Below, piece by piece: positions 54,713 through 64,000 of a stretch of 64,000 nucleotides of DNA. Every line of letters begins with the position of its first letter. Position 1 is the stretch's first letter. The notes under the pieces are model-generated. The model did not search any database and had not been told where the DNA came from. It saw nothing but the letters and a program-made list of their open reading frames with translations. The DNA comes from Stenogyne calaminthoides. Its lineage: Eukaryota > Streptophyta > Magnoliopsida > Lamiales > Lamiaceae. The position numbers and the translations under genes were made by a program. The stretch covers positions 14,310,418 to 14,374,417 of the forward strand of contig JBBCBC010000026.1 in NCBI GenBank assembly GCA_037126765.1, in the 5' to 3' direction.

Positions 54713-55942
54713 TTAGACTACCAAACTAATATTAATATTTCTTAAAATACATTGCATTCCGAGGTGTTGAGCTGGGACTCGCCTGGGATTGGTTCTGGGA
54801 AGCTTTTGGGTCACATAATCAACTACTGAGGTATGACTTTTCTGGCTTGGTAGCTGGCTTATTTGCGTTGCTGGTTCCCTACTCTTCCATCCGTTGAGCA
54901 AGCAGCTCGACGCTACTGATCAATTTTTCGGCTCGGTGCCTAAAATCGGCGTAGGATGTCGGATAGTCTATATTCATCATCCTCCACAGCTTCATATTCT
55001 TCCAGAGTCCTCCGACAACTCCCGCAACTTTAGCTTCGTCTTTGAGTGGATCCCCGTCCATGATAAATTTATCAATTCTTTTGATATATGCGCGGTCGGT
55101 CTCATCTTTGAACTGCCAGACATATGACAACCTTTGCTTCGTTCCCACCTTGTGAGTCATGGTGGCGTAGTGGTCGAGGAAGAGCTGCGCCATTTAGCGA
55201 AAAGATTCCACCGAGTATGGTGGCAAGGTGTTGTACCATCCGTAGGCTTGGTCGCCCAATGTGAGAGGAAACAACCGGCATTGAGTCGCATCGGTTGCCC
55301 CCATTGAGTTCATGTAGGCTGTGAACTTGCTGACGTGGTGTATGGGGTCTGTGTCGCCAAGATACTAAGTGATGGAGATCGTCGTGACTTTTGGTTGGAT
55401 GGGAGCCAATATCATTGTCGGTGATAATGGCTACAATGGAATCCTAGCGGGAGTTGGGCTTCCATTTTTAGCATCGACCTGATCTTGAAGATCCTTGAGG
55501 GTTAGAACTATAACCGCTACTTATTCAACATCAATTTGGTTAGCTCCACCTCCCTATTGGTGGCGAGGTGAGAGACTTCTTTCAGCCTTCCCTCGTTGAT
55601 GATGAAGAGGTGAGAGGCTTCTCTCTGCCCTACCTCACTGACGACGAGGTGAAGGGGTTCTCTCCGCATCAACTTGTTGATGATGGCGAGGTGATGGGCT
55701 CCTTCCTAGACGATCTTTAGCTGATCCTCTTTGTCTTTGTGCGAAGTCAGGCAAAGTCACAGAAAGTGATCCTTTTGGTTCGGCTTGACCTCGGCCATGG
55801 TGACGAGCCTGCCCGACGCTGAACTCTGAATCAAGCTTTGGAAAAGTAACTTAGTTCGCTGTGAACCTGCAGAGTCATCATTCCTTTCGGGGCCGAACTG
55901 TCTTTCGTATGACCGCCTGTAGTGCTCTTTTGTACGAGCCAT
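54713..55942 (-). pseudogene. gag: Element D gag (Ty3/gypsy type), broken
   Basis: I take the start at MARTKEHYRRSYERQFGPER (55942). The capsid domain follows on the minus strand: YLGDTDPIHHVSKFTAYMNS (about 55375), CRLFPLTLGDQAYGWYNTLPP (about 55290-55230; quoted core LTLGDQAYGWYNTL), then a TAG and MAQLFLDHYATMTHK, RAYIKRIDKFIMDGDPL and YADFRHRAEKLI. The pattern D.TDP..H...F...M...GA.D...CR.FPLTL...A..WY..LP is the retrotransposon gag domain of Tat/Ogre-like Ty3/gypsy elements. No zinc knuckle and no pol follow, only non-coding sequence and tandem repeats. Confidence 0.82.
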
Positions 55943-56405
55943 GTAAGAGTTCTCCTCTTGGCTTTATGCTTGGTGTGGGCCTTCGGCTTCTTTCTGCTTG
56001 CCCTTGGCCTTAGCTTGTCAAAATTTTTTATCCAAGTTCTGGGGCAGATCGCTGTGATCTTCCCCCAACTCAGCCCTCTTTCGGCGCAAGACCGGCATGG
56101 CCTCCCAAATCTCTTGAGGAGTGTTGATTTCTTCTAGCTTTTGGAAATTGGAGAACACCAAGTGTGTGCCCCCTAGCTCCCGGATTACCCGTGGCTTGGC
56201 CATCGGCATTACGGCCGCCGGACTTCTGTATTCCGGATTTGACTCTCCCGGATTCGGCTTTTGACATAAAACTTTCTTGAGACATATTTGGTTGAGTTTC
56301 TGGAAAAGAATTTGAATGTTTGAAGATTCAAAGAAAAACCTTTGAAGATTCGTGGGAATACTCCAATGAGAACACTGAAAAGTCAGTTTAGTTCTTAAAG
56401 AGTAC
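55943..56405 (-). other. Element D leader before gag
   Basis: It lies between the primer site and the gag ATG. Minus-strand open segments (about 56285-56018) contain unrelated low-similarity translation and are in different frames. Their coding value is uncertain; they could be the decayed N-terminus of a longer gag. Confidence 0.45.
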
Positions 56406-56421
56406 CCTTCTTCTAGCGCCA
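56406..56421 (-). other. Primer-binding site of element D
   Basis: On the minus strand TGGCGCTAGAAGAAGG begins two to three bases inside the LTR edge (56424). TGGCGC-type sites are usual for plant Ty3/gypsy elements and differ from the tRNA-Met site of the copia elements here. I cannot name the tRNA with confidence. Confidence 0.7.
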
Positions 56422-56423
56422 AT

Positions 56424-57527
56424 TGTTGTATACAAAATTTTACGGAAAAAGATATTGAATGTGGCTATGTGGATTAGTATAACAAACAAGTAGTAATGGT
56501 GAAACAAGTGTGATTAATGAAGAATAAAGTGAATATTCTTCATTGAATAGGAATGATAAGGATTCAAGTAAGTAATGCGAGAGGATTTAGGCCGAAGGCC
56601 TCTTTTGTTGGCTGATAAAGCCGTTGTATTCAGTGTAAAATTTTGCGACCCTTTAATGAGTCTTAATTTCTAGTATTTATACTACGAGTTCGCTAGTTGG
56701 TCTTTCTCGCGCTTTAAGGGAGTTTGACCCAACATTAAATGTTTTCCGGCTAAGTTGGACTCTAAAATCCTAGTACATCAACCTAAACACGTTTCCAGCT
56801 CTGAAGCGCGGTGGGTTGCAGATGATATATGGAGATTTCGCCTATTCTTTCCTCTTTGAGTCCGCAGCTATAGGACCTGCCATTTCTTCAAAGACTTCTC
56901 GGCCATTTGGGGAGATTCTCTGATGTTGGTTGATGTTGGTGGTTTACGTGTTTGGTTAGCCAAAATCAGGCCTTGGTAAGTGGAAAATATTTGTCTCAAA
57001 TCTACTCTATTCCACCAAATTGGCTAAGTATAACTTGCCTCTTTATGTACGCAATTACATTGAGAGTGTTGCCTTTTTGGTGAAGTGGGTGACTAGCGGG
57101 CGACTTGGAAGGGCGGGTTGCCCAGGCGTAGGCGAGCTCGTACGCCTTCTCGCTAATAAGGCGACTACTAGGCGAGTTCCTGCGACTTGGTAGGCGACCC
57201 GAGGCAAGGCAACTTGTGACCGACCGATGACTTAGGCGACCAATGAGCGACAGGCGACCAAAGAAAGTAGGGTGACCAGCGTGCGGTTGACCACAATGCG
57301 GCGACTTTGGCGATTAACGGGCGAGGCGGGCGACCAATGGGTGAGGCGGCATGGCGGGCACGGGTGGCGACCAGGCGAGGGCGAGGCAGGGCCGACCAGC
57401 GTCTTGAGGCGAAGTTGCTAGGTAGCGGGCAACTCGCGCGTCTTGTGGCAACTAAGCGGGTCCGGCGAAATGACAATGCCTGTGAAGTAGTAATGAGGGG
57501 CTACTTGGGCGAGTTGTTGGCTATGGG
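56424..57527 (-). repeat. 5' LTR of element D, truncated
   Basis: It aligns with 15996-16800 over its first 780 bases, then runs into GGCGAC/GGCGAG repeats (57060-57520) that differ from the other copy in order and number. It is cut at 57528 by the LTR start of element G. No duplication can be tested, because G's other end is not in the window. Confidence 0.75.
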
Positions 57528-59310
57528 TGTTGGGATTATCTTTGGAAAGTATGCTTTTACTTTGTATAATCAAACCAATTTCGGTCTTATTTCTTTGAAA
57601 TAAATTATTTATCCTTTGGTGCTTTAAATATCATTGAATGTTACATATATTTACTGCATAACTGTTCAATAAACAATACGTGTTACATTGTAGTTAATTT
57701 AGTGATACCAGATCACAGAAGATTAAATTAACAGTTCCTTGTAACCAAAAGTACACCATTCACGACCTAGATGGAAATGAACAATCCATCTTGAAAGGTT
57801 GAAGTGTAAGGCTCGGGATTGACTTATCTTGACCAAGAGATTACACTAGTGCATGCATGTGATGTAATTGAATAGGACCTGAGGAGGATAAATTCTTCAG
57901 AAATGAACTAGGAAGAATTAGACCCCAGTGGTTCGTTATTTCTTAATCTTCGACCCTTAAATAGGATCACGTGTGGTTAGTAATTATTGCTTTGACTTAT
58001 TACGGGTAGAGAATCAAAGAGATTCAATACTTTATATCTTGGGCAATATTATTGGTCACATGTGATTGCTAAGATTTAATACGGAGAATCGTAAAAAAGC
58101 ACTTGTTCGATTTGACCCCCTTGGGAGGTTCATAAGATTTATCATACCAAATCTTGCAAGTGGAATTTGTTTCCGGTATGGATAATAATGTTGAACCGTT
58201 CCTTAACCAAGGATAAAAGATATTAATTAATGGAAAGCTATTTCAGTGGCTTGAATTAATTAATGGGCTAGATAATCTTAAACACGGGAAATAATAACCG
58301 GGAGCCATATTAACAGTAATATGGGTTAAGATGGATAGTGCAATATTAATTATGTAGTGGGATTAATTAATATTTATGGGCTTGAATAATATTGTGGCTC
58401 AATATTGATAATTCAAGATCCATTGGAAGGTCCAATCTTAATTCTCCTAAAGGCCCCTCAAGTAGCCCAACATAAAGTCCAATAACTAAAAAAGGTGTTT
58501 AAAAATAAAATAAATTATTGTTGCATTATTTTCCTTAAATTTCAAAATTATTAAAGAAAAAGAGGGAGAAGAATTTTCTTGAAAAGATTTTATGGAAAGG
58601 AGATAAGTATTCTTGGAATACAAGATTATCCCATAAATTCAAGAAATCTCCCACTTGGTTTCTTCAATTGTGATTTTCGAAATATATAGAGTAATAATAG
58701 GAAGAAGGATTTTCTTGATTTTCTTGAAAAGATTTTATGAAAAAAGATATGTATTCTTGGAATACAAGAATATCTCATAAATTCAAGAAAGATCCAATCT
58801 TGAAAAGCCTCCTATTAATTTCGAAAAAATGGGTTAAATAAGGGTGTGAGATTTTTGTGGAAAAATACACATGGAAAGAAGAATATATGAGATATATTCA
58901 AGATTTCTTGGAGATCAAGAAAATATCTTTCCTAACCATATTTTGAGCCCTAATTTTCGTTTTCTCTTCCCTCTAGGGGATGAATGTTTATAAATAGGGA
59001 TGAATGTTTCATCAAATATTTTGAAACGTCGAGAATTTTTAAAAACGTCAAAAATTGTACAATTTTTTGGAAAAATTAAAAATATGCAACAAATTTTTAT
59101 TTTCCTTTTGTCGATAAAATATCAAATATTTTGGAAGGCTTTTTGGTGTGTTTTTTATCGACGAGACCATTGCTACTCAAGAGGTTTTTAAAAACGTCAA
59201 TTATGCATGATTTGTTGTTGAATTATTACAATTCCATTTATTCATGCTAGTAATAAAAAATTAGTATTTAAAATATTCATCCGAATAGATCTGTGCAATT
59301 AATTCAAACA
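57528..59310 (+). repeat. 5' LTR of element G (1,783 bp)
   Basis: Starts TGTTGGGATTATC and ends AATTCAAACA (other copies end CCCCAACA). Alignment with B's LTR is good to about 58900, then patchy to 59310, with odd repeated words such as TTTTAAAAACGTC at about 59035 and 59185. The primer site after it reads GCTGGTTCGAGCCACGG, a decayed form of CTGGTATCAGAGCCTCGG. Confidence 0.88.
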
Positions 59311-60798
59311 AAGCTGGTTCGAGCCACGGTTTAAGACTCTGAATTTTAAATTGTAATTTAGTTCGTTTTTCATTAAATTTGAAATTGGATAGTAGAATTG
59401 CTAGATCTTTTTGCGGTGTATCCAATTGTCATGGAATTTAATGTGTTTATTTACGCGACATATAAATTGTGGGAATTACTGGAGAAAATCCACGAGTAGA
59501 TTAGAATTTGTTTGATTTGATCAATGTAATAGACTAGTTTAGATCTAGGTTTATTTATTTTTTTTGTAAATAAATTTAATAGGATCTAAAGCGGAGGCAG
59601 AACGAAAAAAGAATTAAAAAGGCGGGATCCGAGGAATCGGATGTGGGCGTCGCGGCGTCGTCATGAAAATGTGCCAAAGGAGCCTGTACGATGCGGACTT
59701 ACACTAATGCCAAGGCGTCGGGCGAGGCCATCGGGCGAGTGTATGGATCGACCAAGTATGGCCGGGAAGCGGGCGACAGATCTGCAGGCGAAGGAAGCCC
59801 GAGCGACGCGGGCGGGAGCGATGCGGGCGAGATCTATCGTGAACGCCGGCGATGTGGGCGACGAGGCAGGAAGGGCAACCAAGGCAGCGACATGATCCGC
59901 CGGGACCCGCAGGAGACCGAAAGCCCAATGTACCGGCCTAGGTGACACGCGCCGGCGATTAGGTGGCGCCGACGGACATCGATCGACCTGACCGGGAGTG
60001 CAAGGCATGCACTCCGACCCGCGAGCTGATCGATGACGTCACTAGACGTGGCGAACCTTTCGAGACGAACGATGAAGGCAAAGAAGACGATTTCTCGAGA
60101 TCAAGACATGGCAAAAATTAACCGTGACAATTGGATATGTGTGCCCAATATGTTTAATTTTTTGTCTTGATGTTTATGCATTATTTTATGCTTATTTAAA
60201 TTATGTTTAAATTTGCGATGCATGAGAAAAACGTTATGAAAAATCTCACTTTCGAAAATTACTAAGTATGCTTAAACAATTAATTGACAATTTTATGGAT
60301 AATAAAATTGAATTAATTTTGACCTCCATGATTTATTTATTTGTTAATTCTTTTGGAGAAATTCCCCCCACGGGACGGTCAAAAGATAGCTTTCACATGA
60401 ATAAATTCCAAATGGATGATTGTGGATTATTACTAGTGGCGACGATGACCCTCCCCACGAGGCTCGTTCAAGGCGAAATAATAATTCTGTATTTAATCAT
60501 GGTTATTACTTAGGTATAAAATTGATATGCATATACTTCCCCGAAGTCCCTGTCAATTTTATATTGGTCAAGTGAGAGCCAACTATTAATCTGGATATTA
60601 AAGGTTTGTAATTGTTCTTGTTTGTAACCTGCTTGAATGTGTTTAAATAATGACCCACCCCACGTGGCTTATTTAAACTGTTTTGAGATGTTGGCTGATG
60701 CATGTTCATATTTTTTTTGAGACTTTAATATGATGCATGTGATCGAACCTTGTGATATATTTGTGCTTATGCATATAGTTATTTATTTCAGTTCAGTA
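59311..60798 (+). other. Element G leader with GC-rich island
   Basis: It aligns with the leaders of B and E. A GC-rich block at about 59590-60070 (with GGCGTCGCGGCGTCG and CCGGGAGTGCAAGG) contains open frames on both strands that are not conserved and are not called genes. The later part (60120-60790) is A+T-rich and nearly identical to B 39000-39510, without the solo LTR F. Confidence 0.75.
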
Positions 60799-61480
60799 TC
60801 TCGTAACCTTTTAATCCACTGTTATTATACTTAAAGTCAATAGAATAAGTATGGAAACTATATTGATTGGAAACGAAAAATTATAATTGTCCTAACTGCA
60901 CAAAAGCACAAGTGGATTCTTAACACACCAAAATCAGATGAGCCAACTGACGAGTCAAAAATGCGGGACTCGTCAGATCACCTTGCGAGAGATGTCATCG
61001 CTGAAAATGGTGGAGGACAAACCCGTAAGGGATTACGTCCTCAAAATTGATGGCCCATCTGAACAAACTTGAGGTTCTGAGTGCAGATTATAATCTGAAG
61101 ACTCAGATGAATTTGGTACTTCACTCTCTGCCCAAAAGTTTTTGAGCATTTTGGCCTCGCTAGCTGATTTGTTGCAAGGTTTTGGTATCGGCAGAGATGT
61201 TGATGGGGCACCAAACTCAAGCTTTGAACGGCAAGTGGTCCATCTTCATCTTCTAGGCCAAGGGTAGGCAAGAAGAAGAGAACAAAAAAGCCATAAGCAA
61301 TAAAACTCAATTGTTGCCAAGGGCAATGGTAAGATGAGGAATGCTTGTGGTGTCAAGGAAAATCAAAGAGGAAGTGCTTAAGGCTGCGGTGAAAAAGAGG
61401 ACAATGGAGGTTTGCCTGTTCCAACCCCAAAAGGGACGGAAAGAAAGGTAATTCTCACGCACTAGTTGTTGAAACTTGTT
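60799..61480 (+). pseudogene. Element G gag remnant
   Basis: Decayed: NYIDWKRKIIIVLTAQKHKW-like near 60860-60910, MAHLNKLEVLSADYN near 61050, and LHSLPKSF near 61120. The knuckle region is only a remnant near 61380-61420. It shares the same internally reduced gag with element E and differs from element B. Multiple stops. Confidence 0.65.
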
Positions 61481-62311
61481 TAGCGGTGTATACTTCTCAT
61501 TCGTGGGTAGTTGATACGGGATCTGCTGACCATGTATGTTTTCACGTTCTGAGGTCCCGGTGACCCGACAACTTAAGTTGCAAAGTGAAATCCTCATCAC
61601 CTTTGGGCGATGCTTCTGAGAGTGGCAAAATGAAGCGATGGGAGAAGTGCACTGTCTTTTAAAGACAAAGTTTTAATTTTAAGAGATTTTGTTTATGTTC
61701 CCAGTTTTAGAAAAAGAATTCACTTTCGGTTTCTAAAATTACATTAAGTGGATACTTAGTTTCTTCTAATAAGAATGACATCATTTCTTGAAATGATGAG
61801 TGTATCTGATATGGGACATTGATGGACAATCTCTATACAATTAGCTGTGCACACCACTCACTTAAATGCATCCTATAACACATCAATCAAGCTTTTATAA
61901 AAGAAAACGTTCATCGGGGCGTGAAGCGAGACACTTCTATGGCATCTAAGATTGGGACATATTAATCCAAAGAGGATCCAAAGGTTGGTAGAAGATGGTT
62001 CACTGGAGTCTCTCCAAGTTGAACCAATTCCAACCTGCGAATCATGTTTGGAGGGTAAAATGACCAAGAGGGCATTCGGAGCCAAGGGGAATAGAGCCAA
62101 AGAAGTGTTAGAAATCGTTCACACAGACGTATGTGGTCCAATGTCAACCAAAGCAAGAGGAGGTTATGAGTATTTTGTCACTTTTATTGATGACTACTCA
62201 AGGTACGGTTATATTTTCCTTATGAAGCATAAATCTGAGACCTTTGAGAAATTCAAAAAATTTAAGGCTCAAGCAGAGAATCATAGTGAAAAACGTATCA
62301 AGTCCCTATAA
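61481..62311 (+). pseudogene. Element G protease and first part of integrase
   Basis: WVVDTGSADHVC-type protease motif near 61504-61540, then a heavily shifted segment. The integrase N-terminus is LGHINPKRIQRL and CESCLEGKMTKRAF, with HTDVCGPMSTKARGGYEYF. The frame ends at TAA 62309-62311, where element B has LRSD (the Arg codon is changed to a stop). Confidence 0.85.
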
Positions 62312-62734
62312 TCCGATCGTGGAGGCGAGTACCTCAGCGATGAGTTTTTGAACTACTTGTCAGATGAAGGGATTGTATCCCAAACTAATCGCACCCTAAC
62401 CCCTCAACAAAACGGGGTTGCAGAGCGAAGAAACAGAACTCTTTTGGAAATGTTTAGATCAATGATGAGTTATGCGGATCTTCCCAAGTCGTTCTGGGGT
62501 CATGCCTTGGAAACAGCGGCTTACATTTTGAACTTGGTGCCATCCAAATTGGTTCCCAAAACTCCCAACAAATTGTGGACCGGGCGCAAGCCCAGTTTGA
62601 GACACATGAGAATTTGGGGGTGTCCGGCCTACGTGTTGAACAAGGAAGCCGGAAAATTGGATCCTCGATCAGAATTAAGGTTGTTTATAGGATACCCCGA
62701 GGGAACAAAAGGGTGTATGTTCTATGGTCCCTAA
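62312..62734 (+). pseudogene. Element G integrase, second part
   Basis: SDRGGEYLSDEFLNYLSDEG, TPQQNGVAERRNRTLLEM (Glu), FWGHALETAAYILNLVPSK and GYPEGTKGCMFYGP, ending at TAA 62732-62734, the same stop as element B 41599-41601. Confidence 0.88.
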
Positions 62735-63658
62735 GATCAAAAGGTGGTAATAAGCACCCACTTTAGATTTTTGGAAGAAGACTATATGAACGAAAGAAGA
62801 CCCAGAAGTGAGATTACCTTAAATGAGCTAAGGGGGCTAACCTCATTGCCAACTGGACAAGATGACATACCAAATGACACACTTTCACAACCGGAACCTC
62901 GTCGTAGTGGGAGGGTTGTGAGACAACCCGAGAGATTCATGGGGATAGGAGAGTCCTCGGACTTGATTCCCGAACAAGACGAATCAGACCTATGGACATA
63001 TGATGAGGCAATCCAAGACAAGGATGCGGTTTCTTGGCAAAAAGCAATGAAAGCCGAAATGGGTTCTATGGATCATAATAGAGTGTGGGAGCTAGTCGAA
63101 CCACTTAATGGGGTCAAACCCATTGGTTGCAAGTGGGTATACAAGAGAAAAAGAGGACCGGACGGGAAGGTGGAAACCTTCAAGGCAAGGCTTGTGGCGA
63201 AAGGTTATACTCAGAAAGAAGGGATCGACTATGAGGAAACTTTTTCACCTATAGCAATGCTCAAGTCCATCCGAATTCTCTTGTTGATTGATGCGCATCT
63301 CGATTTTGAAATCTGGCAAATGGATGTCAAGACAGCTTTCCTTAACGGAAGTCTTGATGAAGAAATCTATATGCAACAACCCCAAGGCTTCATTGAAAAG
63401 GGCTAAGAACACCTAGTTTGTAAGCTCATGAAGTCCATTTACGGACTCAAACAAGCATCCAGAGCTTGGAACCAATGTTTTGATCATGTTATAAAGTCTT
63501 ATGGGTTTGATCAAAACGAGTTCAAAAAAAGTTGTGTACAAAAAGCATGTCGAATTTGCATTGGTATTCTTAGTACTATCGTAGATGACGATACGCTCGC
63601 CGGGAATGATGTAAAGGTGTTATCGGGACGTAAGGGCATGGCTTTCAAAGCGGTTTGA
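62735..63658 (+). pseudogene. Element G reverse transcriptase
   Basis: Open 62744-63406: KPIGCKWVYKRKRGPDGK, ARLVAKGYTQKEGIDYEETF, QMDVKTAFLNGSLDEEIYMQ. A TAA at 63404-63406 follows (Gln codon in other copies). Then SIYGLKQASRAWNQCFDHV and a shifted polymerase motif TIVDDD near 63574-63590, with the same missing base as element E. Confidence 0.88.
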
Positions 63659-63798
63659 TATGAAGGACTTAGGGAAGCGGGCACATCTGTGTGGGATCAA
63701 GATCACTTTCGAGATCGCGAAAATGATGATAAGCTTATATGAAGCTTCATACATAGACTCTTTGTCTTGAAAGCGATTCGACATGCGAGGATTCTAAG
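63659..63798 (+). pseudogene. Element G start of RNase H/connection
   Basis: A plus-strand match to B 42526-42660 (MKDLGEAGHILGIKITRD...) with many one- and two-base insertions, for example around TGTGTGGGATC and ACTTTCGAGATC. Homology ends near 63798. Confidence 0.7.
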
Positions 63799-64000
63799 GC
63801 AATTTCGGCGCGCCCTCGGCGGTGTCGGCGTCAGCGAGATCTCGGCGGCGTCAGCGCATCCTTGTGATCCTTTCGCCCGCCTTTCCGCCTCGCCCGCGAC
63901 CTCGTCGGCGCCCGCGTATCTTGTAGCGCCCCAACATCATCCGCCCGTCTGATTCGACTGGAAGCGCGCCCGCCCGTGTGAGCCCTCATCTCTGTATTTC
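63799..64000. other. GC-rich terminal sequence, origin unknown
   Basis: An abrupt change from element G to GC-rich sequence with CGGCGTCAGCG and CGCCCGC words. It does not match the rest of the window by eye. The open frame through it (63767-63952) is low-complexity Ala/Ser/Pro translation. It may be another insertion, or poor consensus at a contig region. Confidence 0.4.

Larger units (their letters stand above)
15996..57527 (-). mobile_element. Element D: gag-only Ty3/gypsy-type retroelement, host of the nest
   Basis: D is a pair of related LTR segments, at 15996 and 56424, that both begin TGTTGTATAC in the plus-strand reading. On the minus strand each ends at the corresponding edge. The right one is followed by a TGGCGC-type primer site, a leader and a gag gene; the left one is the 3' LTR. 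No protease, integrase or reverse transcriptase is found in the D-derived parts (15996-18969 and 53136-57527). So D looks non-autonomous, of the kind called TR-GAG. E and everything inside it (18970-53130) are inserted in its 3' part, and element G truncates its 5' LTR at 57528. Perhaps 7.4 kb belongs to D itself. Confidence 0.7.
57528..64000 (+). mobile_element. Element G: E/B-family copia copy, incomplete
   Basis: It has a 5' LTR, a decayed primer site, a leader with a GC-rich island, a reduced gag, protease, integrase, reverse transcriptase and the start of RNase H, all on the plus strand. Homology to element B ends near 63795 in a GC-rich sequence; no 3' LTR is seen. It shares specific lesions with both E and B (see findings). 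It has many small insertions and deletions, so it is old or the local sequence is of lower quality. Confidence 0.88.

Noticed and set aside
1..64000. Endogenous pararetrovirus (caulimovirus-type) sequence
   Set aside because: All pol regions contain integrase and copia or gypsy features with LTRs; no movement-protein or coat-protein motifs were seen.
1..64000. tRNA or rRNA genes
   Set aside because: No cloverleaf-like or ribosomal signature was recognised; short tRNA-Met matches are primer-binding sites only.

Overview
This is plant nuclear DNA, most likely from an angiosperm and probably a eudicot. Almost all of it is long-terminal-repeat (LTR) retrotransposon sequence stacked in nests. I see no bacterial features, no tRNA or rRNA gene and no intact host gene. 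The only host-like coding trace is one exon resembling a replication protein A (RPA) large-subunit-like protein at 14556-14750. Species cannot be determined from what is visible.

Left half (1-14060). A minus-strand Ty1/copia element of sirevirus type (element A) runs from its 5' LTR (12623-14060) through an initiator-Met primer site, a 645-residue gag with a CCHC knuckle, broken protease, integrase, reverse transcriptase and RNase H, and a fragment of an envelope-position ORF (2176-2530). Three things interrupt it: a solo LTR of a second sirevirus family (5002-6572, duplication gttct), a Ty3/gypsy-like LTR segment (about 2531-4655), and the 3' end of a plus-strand element L (1-2175) that enters from outside the window.

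Middle (14061-15995). A low-complexity interval holds the RPA-like exon and a stub of a copia LTR.

Right half (15996-57527). This is a Russian-doll nest. D is a minus-strand Ty3/gypsy-type element with only gag. It contains E, a minus-strand copia element (duplication ttccc). E's 5' LTR contains C, a plus-strand sirevirus (duplication tgcaa/tgcag). C's pol contains B, a plus-strand copia element of E's family (duplication catga). B's leader contains F, a solo LTR of the same family (duplication gctta). Four of these junctions are fixed to the base by target-site duplications. D also carries a Stowaway-like MITE. Another copia copy of the E/B family, G, starts inside D's right LTR at 57528 and reaches the end of the window.

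The autonomous families share the usual logic: the LTR promoter drives one RNA, tRNA-Met primes reverse transcription, gag packages the RNA, and the pol domains cleave, integrate and copy it. Every pol here is broken by stops, frameshifts or nested insertions, so no element looks autonomous. The most unusual material is in sirevirus C: a large envelope-position reading frame preceded by what looks like a leader intron (47950-48065), and a small antisense transcription-unit-like insert (46395-47180). Sirevirus LTRs of two families also share a conserved block with a hairpin whose stem changes in a compensatory way. The exciting undescribed system suggested by the brief is not obvious; these sirevirus accessory features are the nearest candidates.
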